Origin: Chryseobacterium sp. JAH
Lineage (GTDB): Bacteria > Bacteroidota > Bacteroidia > Flavobacteriales > Weeksellaceae
Assembly: GCF_001507335.1 (NCBI RefSeq)
Contig: NZ_LMAH01000002.1
Coordinates: 620,001-684,000, forward strand
DNA: 64,000 bases
Direction of reading: 5' to 3'
Under the pieces are notes generated by a model, which worked only from the letters and a program-made list of their open reading frames with translations, was not told where the DNA came from and searched no databases. Shown here piece by piece: positions 16,956 to 24,696 of this stretch; the first letter of the stretch is position 1, and each line of letters opens with the position of its first letter. Both the position numbers and the translations under genes were made by a program.

Positions 16956-18151
16956 TAATCTTGATAGAGCATGTATTTCTTTCTGATTTTCTCAAATTGA
17001 TCTAAGCCTGATTTCCAAGTAGCTCTGATTTCCTTTTCTGATTTCCCACTAACTATCTGTTTTCTTAACTCATCACTTCCAGCTAAAGTGTCAAAGAATA
17101 AATTTTTAAGAAAAAAATCTTGTTGAGGATTTTTATAATTCTTGTACGCTTTTAAAAGCCACTCTAGATTAAGCTCTCGTAAATCTGTTGAATGGTTGGA
17201 GAGATTTTCGCCATAACATAGTGTACCGTTTAAGAAAGGATCTTTAGCTCCAAAGTTTGGTTTGGGAGTGAATTGATAAGGCAAGTCTTTCGTCCACGCT
17301 GAACCATAGATTTGAAAAGGGAAGTCAGTTCCTCGCCCCACTGAAACTTGTGTTCCTTCAAAAAAACATAAACTCGGATATAGATTTATTGCTTTATCAT
17401 TAGGTAAATTAGGAGATGGCTTGTCTAAAATCCCATAACGCTTTTGCTTATGGTATTTCTGCATCGGAATCAAAGTGTAGTTTGCCTGTACACCATTTTT
17501 AAGCCATTTTTCGCCATTAACCATTTTTCCGTATTCACCAATGGTCAATCCATACACCACAGGCACTTCGTGCATACCTACAAAACTTTCCCATTTCTTT
17601 TTCAAAACCGGTCCGTCAATATATCCGTCATGTGGATTGGGTCTGTCTAAAACTACAATTTCAACGTTATTTTCCGCTCCGGCCTCCATCAAATATGTTA
17701 AAGTTGAAATATAGGTGTAAAATCTCACACCCACATCCTGAATATCAAAGACAACAATATCCAAACCTTTCAATTGCTCAGGTTTTGGCTTTTTATTAGG
17801 TCCATATAGAGAAATGATAGGAATTCCGGTCTTCACATCTACTCCATTCTTCACTTTTTCGCCTGCATCTGCATCACCTCTGAAACCATGTTCGGGAGCA
17901 AAAATTGTTTTGATTTTAATACCGTTTTTTACTAAATAATCTACTACATGAGTTTTATCTTTCATCAAACCGGTTTGATTGGTCACTATTCCGATTGTTT
18001 TTCCTTTTAGCAGAGGCAAATACAATTCAGGTCGGTCGGCTCCGGTTTTGAAAAAATCCTCATCCTGCGTCTGAGAATAATATGGGTTGATTACTCCTAA
18101 AAAAATTAGGCAAATAAGAACTAAAGTTTTAATTTTGAAATCTAAATTCAT
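16955..18151 (-). CDS. namZ: NamZ-like exo-beta-N-acetylmuramidase (DUF1343)
   Basis: A 398-residue secreted protein starting at the ATG at 18151 with signal peptide (LVLICLIFLGVINPYYSQ). A longer frame to 18352 exists but only overlaps the divergent permease. The conserved DUF1343 blocks are present: GIVTNQTG, FAPEHGFRGDADAGE, PIISLYG, FDIQDVGVRFYTYISTL, VLDRPNPHDG and EGTQVSVGRGTDFPFQ. The founding member NamZ (family GH171) removes terminal MurNAc from peptidoglycan fragments, so cell-wall recycling in the periplasm is the likely role. Its start is only 4 bp from the divergent permease start. Confidence 0.88.
   Translation of the reverse strand: MNLDFKIKTLVLICLIFLGVINPYYSQTQDEDFFKTGADRPELYLPLLKGKTIGIVTNQTGLMKDKTHVVDYLVKNGIKIKTIFAPEHGFRGDADAGEKVKNGVDVKTGIPIISLYGPNKKPKPEQLKGLDIVVFDIQDVGVRFYTYISTLTYLMEAGAENNVEIVVLDRPNPHDGYIDGPVLKKKWESFVGMHEVPVVYGLTIGEYGKMVNGEKWLKNGVQANYTLIPMQKYHKQKRYGILDKPSPNLPNDKAINLYPSLCFFEGTQVSVGRGTDFPFQIYGSAWTKDLPYQFTPKPNFGAKDPFLNGTLCYGENLSNHSTDLRELNLEWLLKAYKNYKNPQQDFFLKNLFFDTLAGSDELRKQIVSGKSEKEIRATWKSGLDQFEKIRKKYMLYQD
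18106..18137 (+). promoter_or_regulatory. Candidate promoter of ABC permease, inside namZ signal-peptide codons
   Basis: TTAG at 18106-18109, 20 bp, and a perfect -7 box TAATTTTG at 18130-18137. It would give a leader of about 12 nt before the TTG at 18156, and it lies within the antisense coding region of namZ. Confidence 0.5.
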
Positions 18152-18155
18152 AAGC

Positions 18156-19385
18156 TTGAAATTTCCTTTATATTTCTCTAGAAAAATAGCGTTTTCCAAA
18201 GATAACAAAAATAACCTTTCTCGGGTGATCATCTTCATCGGCAGGCTGTCTGTCGCTTTGGGAATCATTGTTTCTTTGATAACCGTATCTACAGGTTTCG
18301 GCTCAAAAAAAGCAATTAAAGAGAGACTGGCAGATTTCAGCGGACATATCACAGTAAAATCTACCCGTTCAAACTCATCCTATAATACTTCTATAATCGA
18401 CAGTCAGGGTTTGAATATCAATAAGCTGAAAGAACTTCCCGATGTTGAAAGCGTACAGAAATACGCGATGGTAACAGGAATTATGCGGAACGAACACAGT
18501 TTCGCAGGAATTATCTTTAAAGGTGTAGGAAAAGATTTTGACAGCTTAAGATTCAAGAAATTTCTGCTTGCCGGAAAAACACCACATATCACAGAAGATG
18601 GGTACAATAACGGTGTTACTATTTCTGAGAAAATTGCTAATGACCTTCATCTTAAATTAAATGACAGCATTGTCACAGTTTTCGCAAAGGAAAATCAAAA
18701 ACAGATTTACCGAAAATTTCAGGTGGTTGGAATTTACAAAACGGATATTAAAATGATTGACGATCAGTTCGTCATTGGAGATGTCAATCATGTAAGAAAA
18801 ATTCAGGATATGGCACCTGAAGATATTGGTGGAATTGATATTTTCTTTAAAAATGTAGATGATATAGACAAAGACTCTCCGGAAATTGACAAACTGATTG
18901 GTTACAAAAATTACGCTGAAAAAGCAACTGACAAATTCCCTCAGATTAACGACTGGATCAGTATTTTTGATGTGAATATCGCACTCATTATTTCTATTAT
19001 GTTGATTGTAGTGATCATCAATATCGTCATGGTTCTTCTCATCTTGATTATTGAAAGAACCAACTCAATTGGTTTGCTGAAAACTTTGGGTGCTACAAAT
19101 GCACAAATTCGAGCAACATTTATCAATTACACTTTAATCATTATGGTTCCAGGATTGCTGTATGGAAATGCAATAGGACTTATACTTCTACTTACTCAAA
19201 AGTTTTTAGGAATTATTAAATTGAATCCCGAAAATTATTATGTAAGCACAGTTCCTGTCGATTTAAATCCGTTAGTCATTCTTTCAATATCTGCCGGAAT
19301 TTTATTAATTTCAGGATTGGCTTTGATCATTCCGAGTTATCTGATCAGTAAAATTTCTCCGGTGAAGTCTATCAAATACAGCTAA
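18156..19385 (+). CDS. ABC transporter permease, LolC/LolE (FtsX-like) family
   Basis: About 409 residues from a TTG at 18156 (MKFPLYFSRKIAFS); the frame is open to 18087, but that part overlaps namZ. Topology is that of FtsX-like permeases: one N-terminal helix (VIIFIGRLSVALGIIVSLI), a large periplasmic domain (about 55-270), then three C-terminal helices with the conserved ERTNSIGLLKTLGATNAQI coupling segment. LolCE releases lipoproteins from the inner membrane; that role is inferred by family. No ATPase gene is adjacent, so a partner must be encoded elsewhere. Confidence 0.85.
   Translation: MKFPLYFSRKIAFSKDNKNNLSRVIIFIGRLSVALGIIVSLITVSTGFGSKKAIKERLADFSGHITVKSTRSNSSYNTSIIDSQGLNINKLKELPDVESVQKYAMVTGIMRNEHSFAGIIFKGVGKDFDSLRFKKFLLAGKTPHITEDGYNNGVTISEKIANDLHLKLNDSIVTVFAKENQKQIYRKFQVVGIYKTDIKMIDDQFVIGDVNHVRKIQDMAPEDIGGIDIFFKNVDDIDKDSPEIDKLIGYKNYAEKATDKFPQINDWISIFDVNIALIISIMLIVVIINIVMVLLILIIERTNSIGLLKTLGATNAQIRATFINYTLIIMVPGLLYGNAIGLILLLTQKFLGIIKLNPENYYVSTVPVDLNPLVILSISAGILLISGLALIIPSYLISKISPVKSIKYS
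18197..18204 (-). promoter_or_regulatory. Candidate -7 box for namZ
   Basis: Minus strand TATCTTTG, a perfect match to TAnnTTTG, 45 bp before the namZ ATG and inside the permease coding sequence. Confidence 0.4.
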
Positions 19386-19477
19386 AAGTTGAATAATGAT
19401 AGTCATTGTGACCTTCACAAACTGAATGCAAAAAATCATTAAATGTTTCCTCTTCTTTTTAAGTGATTTGAAAGCCG

Positions 19478-19485
19478 TATCTTTG
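19478..19485 (+). promoter_or_regulatory. Candidate -7 box for the PLP enzyme gene
   Basis: TATCTTTG, full match to TAnnTTTG, 22 bp before the ATG at 19508; the -33 region is only T-rich. Confidence 0.5.
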
Positions 19486-19507
19486 CCCCGCAGAAAAAAA
19501 ATCAAGC

Positions 19508-20491
19508 ATGAAATACGCAGAAAATATTCTCGAAACCATAGGAAATACACCTCTTGTGAAGATTAATAAAGTGTTGGGAGAAGATTTCCCGGCATTGGTT
19601 TTGGCAAAAGTGGAAACTTTCAACCCAGGAAATTCGGTGAAAGACAGAATGGCTCTGAAAATGATTGAGGATGCCGAAAAAGACGGAAGACTAAAACCGG
19701 GCGGAACCATTATTGAAGGAACTTCAGGAAATACAGGCATGGGGTTGGCTTTGGCAGCCATCATCAAAGGGTACAAATGTATTTTCGTAACCAATGCTAA
19801 ACAGTCTAAGGAAAAATGCGATATTCTTCGTGCAGTTGGCGCTGAAGTGATCGTTTGCCCAACTGATGTAAAGCCGACTGATCCGCGTTCTTATTATTCA
19901 GTTTCAAAGAGACTTGCAAAGGAAACAGAAAACGGATGGTATGTTAATCAATACGACAATTTATCAAACAGAGCAGCTCATTATGAGTCTACTGCCCCCG
20001 AAATCTGGGAGCAAACAGAAGGTAAATTGACTCACTTTTTAGTGGGAGCTGGTACAGGTGGAACGATTACCGGTTGTGGGATGTTTTTCAAAGAGAAAAA
20101 TCCTACTATAAAAGTGATTGGAGTAGATACATACGGTTCAATCTTAAAAGAAATACACGAAACGGGAGAAATTAATTTAGGCAACGCTTATACTTATATT
20201 ACAGAAGGTATTGGCGAAGATATTCTTCCGGAAAATTATGACATGTCAGTTATCGATCATTTCGAAAAAGTAACTGATAAAGACGGCGCAATCTACGCAA
20301 GAAAATTGGCAAAAGAAGAAGGAATTTTCTGTGGATATTCTGCGGGAAGTGCGATGGCTTCTTTGGTTCAGATGAAAGATCAGTTTACAAAAGATGATGT
20401 GATTGTGGTATTACTGCACGATCATGGCTCTAGATATGTAGGGAAAATCTACAACGATGAGTGGATGAAAGAAATGGGTTGGTTAGATTAA
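19508..20491 (+). CDS. PLP-dependent cysteine synthase / cystathionine beta-synthase family enzyme
   Basis: A 327-residue fold-type II PLP enzyme. The Schiff-base lysine is Lys45 in NPGNSVKDR and the phosphate/substrate loop is GTSGNTG at 71-77; a glycine-rich phosphate cup follows (GAGTGGTITGCG). The C-terminus (LLHDHGSRYVGKIYNDEWM) resembles cystathionine beta-synthase cores more than CysK, while the absence of a CBS regulatory pair and of a haem domain leaves cysteine synthase possible. It either joins serine or O-acetylserine to sulfide or to homocysteine. Single gene with its own promoter and terminator. Confidence 0.88.
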   Translation: MKYAENILETIGNTPLVKINKVLGEDFPALVLAKVETFNPGNSVKDRMALKMIEDAEKDGRLKPGGTIIEGTSGNTGMGLALAAIIKGYKCIFVTNAKQSKEKCDILRAVGAEVIVCPTDVKPTDPRSYYSVSKRLAKETENGWYVNQYDNLSNRAAHYESTAPEIWEQTEGKLTHFLVGAGTGGTITGCGMFFKEKNPTIKVIGVDTYGSILKEIHETGEINLGNAYTYITEGIGEDILPENYDMSVIDHFEKVTDKDGAIYARKLAKEEGIFCGYSAGSAMASLVQMKDQFTKDDVIVVLLHDHGSRYVGKIYNDEWMKEMGWLD

Positions 20492-20515
20492 ATCAATCTC
20501 TTTATATAAAACAGA

Positions 20516-20543
20516 AATCAGAGCATTGGCTCTGATTTTTTTT
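20516..20543 (+). terminator. Terminator of the PLP enzyme gene
   Basis: Stem AATCAGAGC / GCTCTGATT with a short loop and eight T. Its tail reaches the stop codon of the convergent gene at 20542. Confidence 0.88.
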
Positions 20544-21078
20544 ATTTTAAAACGTTTTTCTGGACTGCCTCTTTCAGCAATTCGAAATCTGCTTCCTGCA
20601 TTGATTTTTTCGGAAACATATAATTAAACTTCCCTTCTAATCCGATAAATTTATCGCTTATTTCACCAGCCGTAAACTCAGTCCAGAGGCTGGTTTCTTT
20701 ACTATCATTAATATTTACTTTAAAAACTTTTGTATTGAACTCAATCTGATAAATCTCGGTATTCTCAAGAGTTTTCAGGTATTTCACCACCTCCTTTTTC
20801 CATTTTGAAACCTTATTGATGGCTAAAGAGAGATACACGGCACAAAGCAGAAAAAGAAAACTCATAAAGTAAAAAATCCCGAATTTCTCTTTGCTCAAAT
20901 CGTCTTTGAAGAAAAACAATATCATCAAAATCAACGCAACAACCACCGTTGTAATCAATTTTCCTTTTACTGAAGGTGAAAAAAATAAACTTCCCTGATT
21001 TCCGTTGAGATAAATCTCTTCAAAATCTATTTTATTGATTTTTAGGTTGATGATTTTATCGTCATTTATTCTAGCCAT
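20542..21078 (-). CDS. Membrane protein, possibly YcxB-like
   Basis: A 178-residue protein with a soluble N-terminal stretch, two adjacent transmembrane helices (LITTVVVALILMILFFF and YFMSFLFLLCAVYLSLAI) and a C-terminal cytosolic domain. The C-terminal part (TEIYQIEFNTKVFKVNIND, TAGEISDKFIGLEG, YMFPKKSM) resembles the YcxB-like C-terminal domain, a weak judgement. Function unknown. It sits 31 bp downstream of cbpM and may be the last gene of the cbpA-cbpM unit. Confidence 0.65.
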   Translation of the reverse strand: MARINDDKIINLKINKIDFEEIYLNGNQGSLFFSPSVKGKLITTVVVALILMILFFFKDDLSKEKFGIFYFMSFLFLLCAVYLSLAINKVSKWKKEVVKYLKTLENTEIYQIEFNTKVFKVNINDSKETSLWTEFTAGEISDKFIGLEGKFNYMFPKKSMQEADFELLKEAVQKNVLK

Positions 21079-21109
21079 ATTGTGAGTCTTATTGTTTTAC
21101 AAAACTAAA

Positions 21110-21412
21110 TTAAATATCCTCATACTTCTCACTAATTGCCAAAAGTTTATTCATCAGGTCGCGATTTTTTTGATTTAAATCATCCATTTTTTGAAGCATG
21201 TGATGAATCACTTCTAAGCCGGGAAGATTTATTTCGAGATCATAATGCAAGTTGGCAAACTTTTCAAAAACCTGAAGATCTTCGTAAATCAAATAGCGGA
21301 CTTCATCTTCAGTTTCTACCTTCAGCAGACCATAATCGACCAGGTCATCAAAAAAATTAATTTCGACATTGTATATTTTTACGAGCTCTTCCCGTGATAT
21401 TCTTTCGCTCAT
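21110..21412 (-). CDS. cbpM: Chaperone modulator CbpM
   Basis: A 100-residue protein matching CbpM, the small partner that binds the J-domain of CbpA and restrains it. It begins with a MerR-like helix-turn-helix region (SREELVKIYNVEINFFDDLV) and ends in a helix that would pack on the J-domain. The position 2 bp after the cbpA-like gene supports the call, since cbpA-cbpM pairs are conserved. Confidence 0.85.
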   Translation of the reverse strand: MSERISREELVKIYNVEINFFDDLVDYGLLKVETEDEVRYLIYEDLQVFEKFANLHYDLEINLPGLEVIHHMLQKMDDLNQKNRDLMNKLLAISEKYEDI

Positions 21413-21414
21413 GA

Positions 21415-22332
21415 TTAAGAATTTTTAAGTTGTTCAAAAAGTTCTTTCTGCTTTTCCGTAAGATTTTTCGGTAGTTTCACATCATACGTCACAAACAAAT
21501 CACCAAATTCACCATCTTTTTTATAGACCGGAAAACCTTTTCCTTTTAATCTCACCGTGGTTCCACTTTGAGTTTCAGGCTTCACTTTTAGATTGACACT
21601 TCCTTCTAAAGTCTCCACTTTTACGTCTCCACCCAAAACTGCAGTATACAGATCAATGCTAATCTTCGATTTTAAGTCATCTCCTACCCTTTCAAAATTC
21701 GGATCCGGAGTGATGTTGAATGTAATGTATAAATCTCCGGCCGGACCACCATTGAAACCAGGATTTCCGTGACCTTTCAGTTTTATTTTTTGTCCATCAG
21801 AAACTCCCGCAGGAATTGTGATCCTTACTTTCTTGCCGTTAATATCGAAAGTCTGCTGATGAGTTTTTGCGGCATCTTTTAAATTTAAATTCAGCTCTGC
21901 ATGAACATCCTGTCCTTTGAATTTTCCAGATGCACTTCCGCGCGAATTCCTTCCGAATCCGCCACCTTCACCACCAAACATACTCTGAAAGAAGTCTGAG
22001 AAATCTTCACTTTCACCAAAATCAGTACCTGAAAAACCACCACCGTAGTTTCCACTTTGTTGTTGATATTGTCTTTGTTGTTGCTGAGCTTGTTCGTATT
22101 GTTCGCCGTGCTTCCAGTTTTCACCGTACTTATCATATTTAGCACGGTTTTCGGGATTACTGAGCACTTCATTGGCTTCGTTCAGCTCCTTGAACTGCCT
22201 TTCAGCTTCTTTGTCGTTGGGGTTAAGATCCGGGTGCAGTTTTCTTGCCTGCTTTCGGTACGCTTTCTTGATATCTTCCTGCGTTGCGCTTTTGTCTACG
22301 CCTAAAATTTTGTAATAATCTATATAAGCCAT
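21415..22332 (-). CDS. cbpA: CbpA-type J-domain co-chaperone
   Basis: A 305-residue DnaJ-like protein without the zinc-finger domain. The J-domain has the HPD tripeptide (residues 33-35) that stimulates DnaK; a Gln/Gly-rich linker (about 78-140) follows, then two beta-sandwich substrate domains with [17 protein letters not shown]. Lack of the CxxCxGxG repeats separates it from DnaJ proper. The ATG at 22332 is followed by the standard [10 protein letters not shown] start. It works with CbpM encoded next to it; a -7 box lies at 22350-22357. Confidence 0.93.
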   Translation of the reverse strand: MAYIDYYKILGVDKSATQEDIKKAYRKQARKLHPDLNPNDKEAERQFKELNEANEVLSNPENRAKYDKYGENWKHGEQYEQAQQQQRQYQQQSGNYGGGFSGTDFGESEDFSDFFQSMFGGEGGGFGRNSRGSASGKFKGQDVHAELNLNLKDAAKTHQQTFDINGKKVRITIPAGVSDGQKIKLKGHGNPGFNGGPAGDLYITFNITPDPNFERVGDDLKSKISIDLYTAVLGGDVKVETLEGSVNLKVKPETQSGTTVRLKGKGFPVYKKDGEFGDLFVTYDVKLPKNLTEKQKELFEQLKNS

Positions 22333-22349
22333 AGAAACAAATGTTTACT

Positions 22350-22357
22350 CAAATTTA
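22350..22357 (-). promoter_or_regulatory. Candidate -7 box for cbpA
   Basis: Minus strand TAAATTTG, a full match to TAnnTTTG, 17 bp upstream of the cbpA ATG. No -33 element is evident. Confidence 0.45.
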
Positions 22358-22426
22358 GCCATTTCAAAGCGAAAAATAATGTAATAAATTGTTAAAAATA
22401 AATCTATCTTTACTAAAAATAACCGC

Positions 22427-23626
22427 ATGCAAGAGGTCTTAAAAAACTATTCGGGAATTCTTTTTCTCCTTTTGGGGATCACTGTCGGAAGCATTATCGG
22501 CATTGTAGCTCAACAGATTGTGGAATACATTAAACCGCTGGGAGATATTTTTCTGAATCTTCTTTTTGTAAGTGTAGTGCCGTTGGTATTTTTTGCGGTT
22601 TCCAATTCCATTTCATCATTAGAACAACAATCGAAGTTTGGTAAGATTATTTTTACCATGTCCTTTACTTTTCTTTTATTCATACTAATAGCAGCTATTT
22701 TCACGATTGGGATGGTATATCTATTTCCAGTTTCCTCCATTTCAGGAAGTTCTGAAATCATTGCAGAAGCAACAAAGGAAGGAAATTGGGGTGACAGAAT
22801 TGTCAGCTTTTTCACTGTGGGCGAGTTTACAGAACTCTTTTCACGAAAAAACATGCTGGCATTACTGATTTTCGCCTTCCTTACCGGATTTGCCGCAAGA
22901 AAATCTGGAGACAACGGGAAACCTTTCAGACTTTTTATTGCATCGGGTTATGAAGTCATGAAAGAATTGCTTCTCATGATCATGAAAATTGCACCGATTG
23001 GTTTGGGCGCTTATTTTGCGTATCAGGTGGCAACTTTAGGACCTCAGCTTTTTGGGTTTTATGCTAAACCATTAGGATTATACTATATCTCAGGAATTAT
23101 CTATTTCTTCGTCTTTTTCTCTCTTTACGCTTTCATCGCAGACAGAAAAAACGGAATTAAAAACTTTTGGACCAATGCAATTTTACCTACTTTAACTGCT
23201 TTAAGTACCTGCAGCAGTTTTGCCACAATGCCTACAAATCTGGTCGCAGCGTCAAAAATTGGCATTCCGAGCTCGATTGCTAATTTGGTGATTCCGATTG
23301 GAACTACTTTGCATAAGAATGGTTCATCAATGTCTTCCATTATTAAAATATATGTGGCTTTTCAGATTATCGGCAGAGATTTTTTCGAGCCTTCAAACCT
23401 GCTTCTAGCTTTGGGAATTACTGTGTTCGTAAGTATTGTTGCAGGAGGAATTCCAAATGGTGGTTATATTGGTGAAATGTTGATGATTTCTGTCTATCAG
23501 TTGCCACAGGAAGCCATTCCTGCAGTGATTATTATCGGAACTTTGGTTGATCCTTTGGCTACTGTTTTAAATGCAGTGGGAGATATTGTGGCGGCAATGT
23601 TTGTGAATCGGTTTGTGAAAGTTTGA
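22427..23626 (+). CDS. Dicarboxylate/amino acid:cation symporter (DAACS family)
   Basis: A 399-residue inner membrane symporter of the GltP/DctA family. The serine-rich re-entrant hairpin LSTCSSFATMPTNL and the substrate-binding TTLHKNGSSMSS are in the right order, after six transmembrane helices; the C-terminal GTLVDPLATVLNAVGD is the second hairpin and cation-binding helix. Family members carry glutamate, aspartate or C4-dicarboxylates with Na+ or H+. The usual Asp-rich Na+ site (NMDG) is replaced here by HKNG, so the exact substrate is unclear. Confidence 0.9.
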   Translation: MQEVLKNYSGILFLLLGITVGSIIGIVAQQIVEYIKPLGDIFLNLLFVSVVPLVFFAVSNSISSLEQQSKFGKIIFTMSFTFLLFILIAAIFTIGMVYLFPVSSISGSSEIIAEATKEGNWGDRIVSFFTVGEFTELFSRKNMLALLIFAFLTGFAARKSGDNGKPFRLFIASGYEVMKELLLMIMKIAPIGLGAYFAYQVATLGPQLFGFYAKPLGLYYISGIIYFFVFFSLYAFIADRKNGIKNFWTNAILPTLTALSTCSSFATMPTNLVAASKIGIPSSIANLVIPIGTTLHKNGSSMSSIIKIYVAFQIIGRDFFEPSNLLLALGITVFVSIVAGGIPNGGYIGEMLMISVYQLPQEAIPAVIIIGTLVDPLATVLNAVGDIVAAMFVNRFVKV

Positions 23627-23773
23627 TTTTCTGTATACACGAATTTCACAAAATATTTTTGCACCAAGAACACTCAACAGTTATCTTTTCTGTCAAAAAT
23701 TTTAATGATTAAGCAGATTATAAAATTTATTTATAGTCTGTGAAAATCTTTTTCATCTGAAAAATAAACGGAT
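23627..23773. repeat. Possible remnant of dispersed flavobacterial repeat
   Basis: This gap contains ACACGAATTTCACAAAAT and GTGAAAATC-type words that I recall recurring between Chryseobacterium genes. No terminator with a clear T tract is seen for the symporter. Recognition is from memory and there is no second copy in the window. Confidence 0.25.
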
Positions 23774-24160
23774 TTACTCGCTTCTCTTCACCTCTTCCAA
23801 ATTCTGTAATTCTTCCGAAGTAAATAATTTATATTGTACTTTAAATGTTTTTCCCAAAGGGGTTTCCAAAGAAAATCCGCCGGGGCCAAAACCTTCTAAA
23901 ACATCTAAAGTGAAATGGGAATACTGCCAATATTCAAAGAGGTCGCGGTCGATCCAGAATTCGTGACCGTTGATCGCTCCGATCATCGCGTCGTTCATTC
24001 TCGGAAAGTAGCCGCCTTTCTCGAAACATTGCGGCTGTGTACCTTCACAACATCCACCTGCTTGGTAAAACATCAGTTCGCCGTGCTTTTTTTCGAGTTC
24101 CCAAATAAGCTCGAGGGCTTTTTCTGTAACTGAGAGTCTTGATATTTTTTTTGTTTCCAT
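23774..24160 (-). CDS. DUF779 protein linked to aldehyde dehydrogenase
   Basis: About 128 residues from the ATG at 24160; a TTG five codons upstream is less likely. The family core is seen: a Cys-rich loop GGCCEGTQPQCFEKGGYFP, then GHEFWIDRDLFEYWQYSHFTLDVLEG ending in FSLETP. DUF779 proteins are commonly encoded beside ExaC/AldB-type aldehyde dehydrogenases, as here (the dehydrogenase gene lies upstream on the same strand, separated by about 540 bp holding repeats and a terminator). The cysteines suggest metal or redox chemistry, but no activity is established to my knowledge. Confidence 0.85.
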   Translation of the reverse strand: METKKISRLSVTEKALELIWELEKKHGELMFYQAGGCCEGTQPQCFEKGGYFPRMNDAMIGAINGHEFWIDRDLFEYWQYSHFTLDVLEGFGPGGFSLETPLGKTFKVQYKLFTSEELQNLEEVKRSE

Positions 24161-24207
24161 AATGATCTTCTTCAAAAAGGTTTATTGGTTTCAGTTAAAT
24201 TTCTCTG

Positions 24208-24232
24208 TTCTTTTGGCTTAATCCAAAAGAAC
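24208..24232. repeat. Perfect palindrome, dispersed repeat
   Basis: GTTCTTTTGG and CCAAAAGAAC form a 10-bp perfect stem with a 5-nt loop, flanked by AAAAAATCAAG. It resembles a GGTTCTTTTGG-type repeat I recall between flavobacterial genes; it is not followed by a T tract on either side long enough to be an obvious terminator. Confidence 0.5.
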
Positions 24233-24492
24233 CAAAAAATCAAGACTGGAAACTCCGGCTAAAAATAATCTGTACTCACTAAAAATTCTAAACTTGCGCG
24301 AGAGCTTATTATTTTCTTCGGTTGAACATTTGTGTTGCGCTTCGAACAGAAGAATTTTTTTTACATTCATACAGTTTATTTTCTTAACGCCTCCATTTCC
24401 TAGGTCGGTTTTATGTCTTCAAACAAAATTTGGTTTATTAAACTGTGATTGAGCCGAGCTTAGCCTTTGTCTACTATTTTATAAAGTTAAAA

Positions 24493-24524
24493 AAAGTCTG
24501 ACAAAACAAGCATTGTCAGACTTT
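24493..24524 (-). terminator. Terminator of aldehyde dehydrogenase transcript
   Basis: Perfect 11-bp stem AAAGTCTGACA / TGTCAGACTTT with minus-strand T tract. It stands about 170 bp past the dehydrogenase stop codon, so the GC-rich element 24561-24685 would lie in the 3' UTR. Confidence 0.8.
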
Positions 24525-24560
24525 ACATAAACCAAATATAGAGATGTGTTTTGCACACCA

Positions 24561-24685
24561 CTTTTGCGTGAGGGATAGGAAGGGTGGCGAGGAACTCGCC
24601 GGTGCGAAGCACCGAAACAAAGTGCAGCCCTGGATAGCCCGACCGTTTTCCCCGTGACAAACGGGGAAAACGGGCACGCCCTTAC
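24561..24685. repeat. GC-rich multi-helix intergenic element (possible structured RNA)
   Basis: Strikingly GC-rich compared with its surroundings. Helices visible: GGCGAG/CTCGCC (24586-24600), CGGTGC/GCACCG (24600-24614), a long one with arms GTTTTCCCCGT and ACGGGGAAAAC (24645-24671) and an outer GCGTG/CACGC pair (24566-24570 with 24675-24679). Read on the minus strand it has GGGCGTGCCC, GGTCGGGCTATCC and CTATCCCTCACGC, words that I recall as a widespread flavobacterial repeat whose internal loop varies. Also fills most of the 520-bp gap 24176-24696. Confidence 0.6.
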
Positions 24686-24696
24686 ATATTTATTAA

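Noticed and set aside
21891-22305. Frames on both strands over the cbpA gene
   Set aside because: Produced by the Gln/Gly-rich repetitive codons of cbpA; composition does not resemble real proteins.
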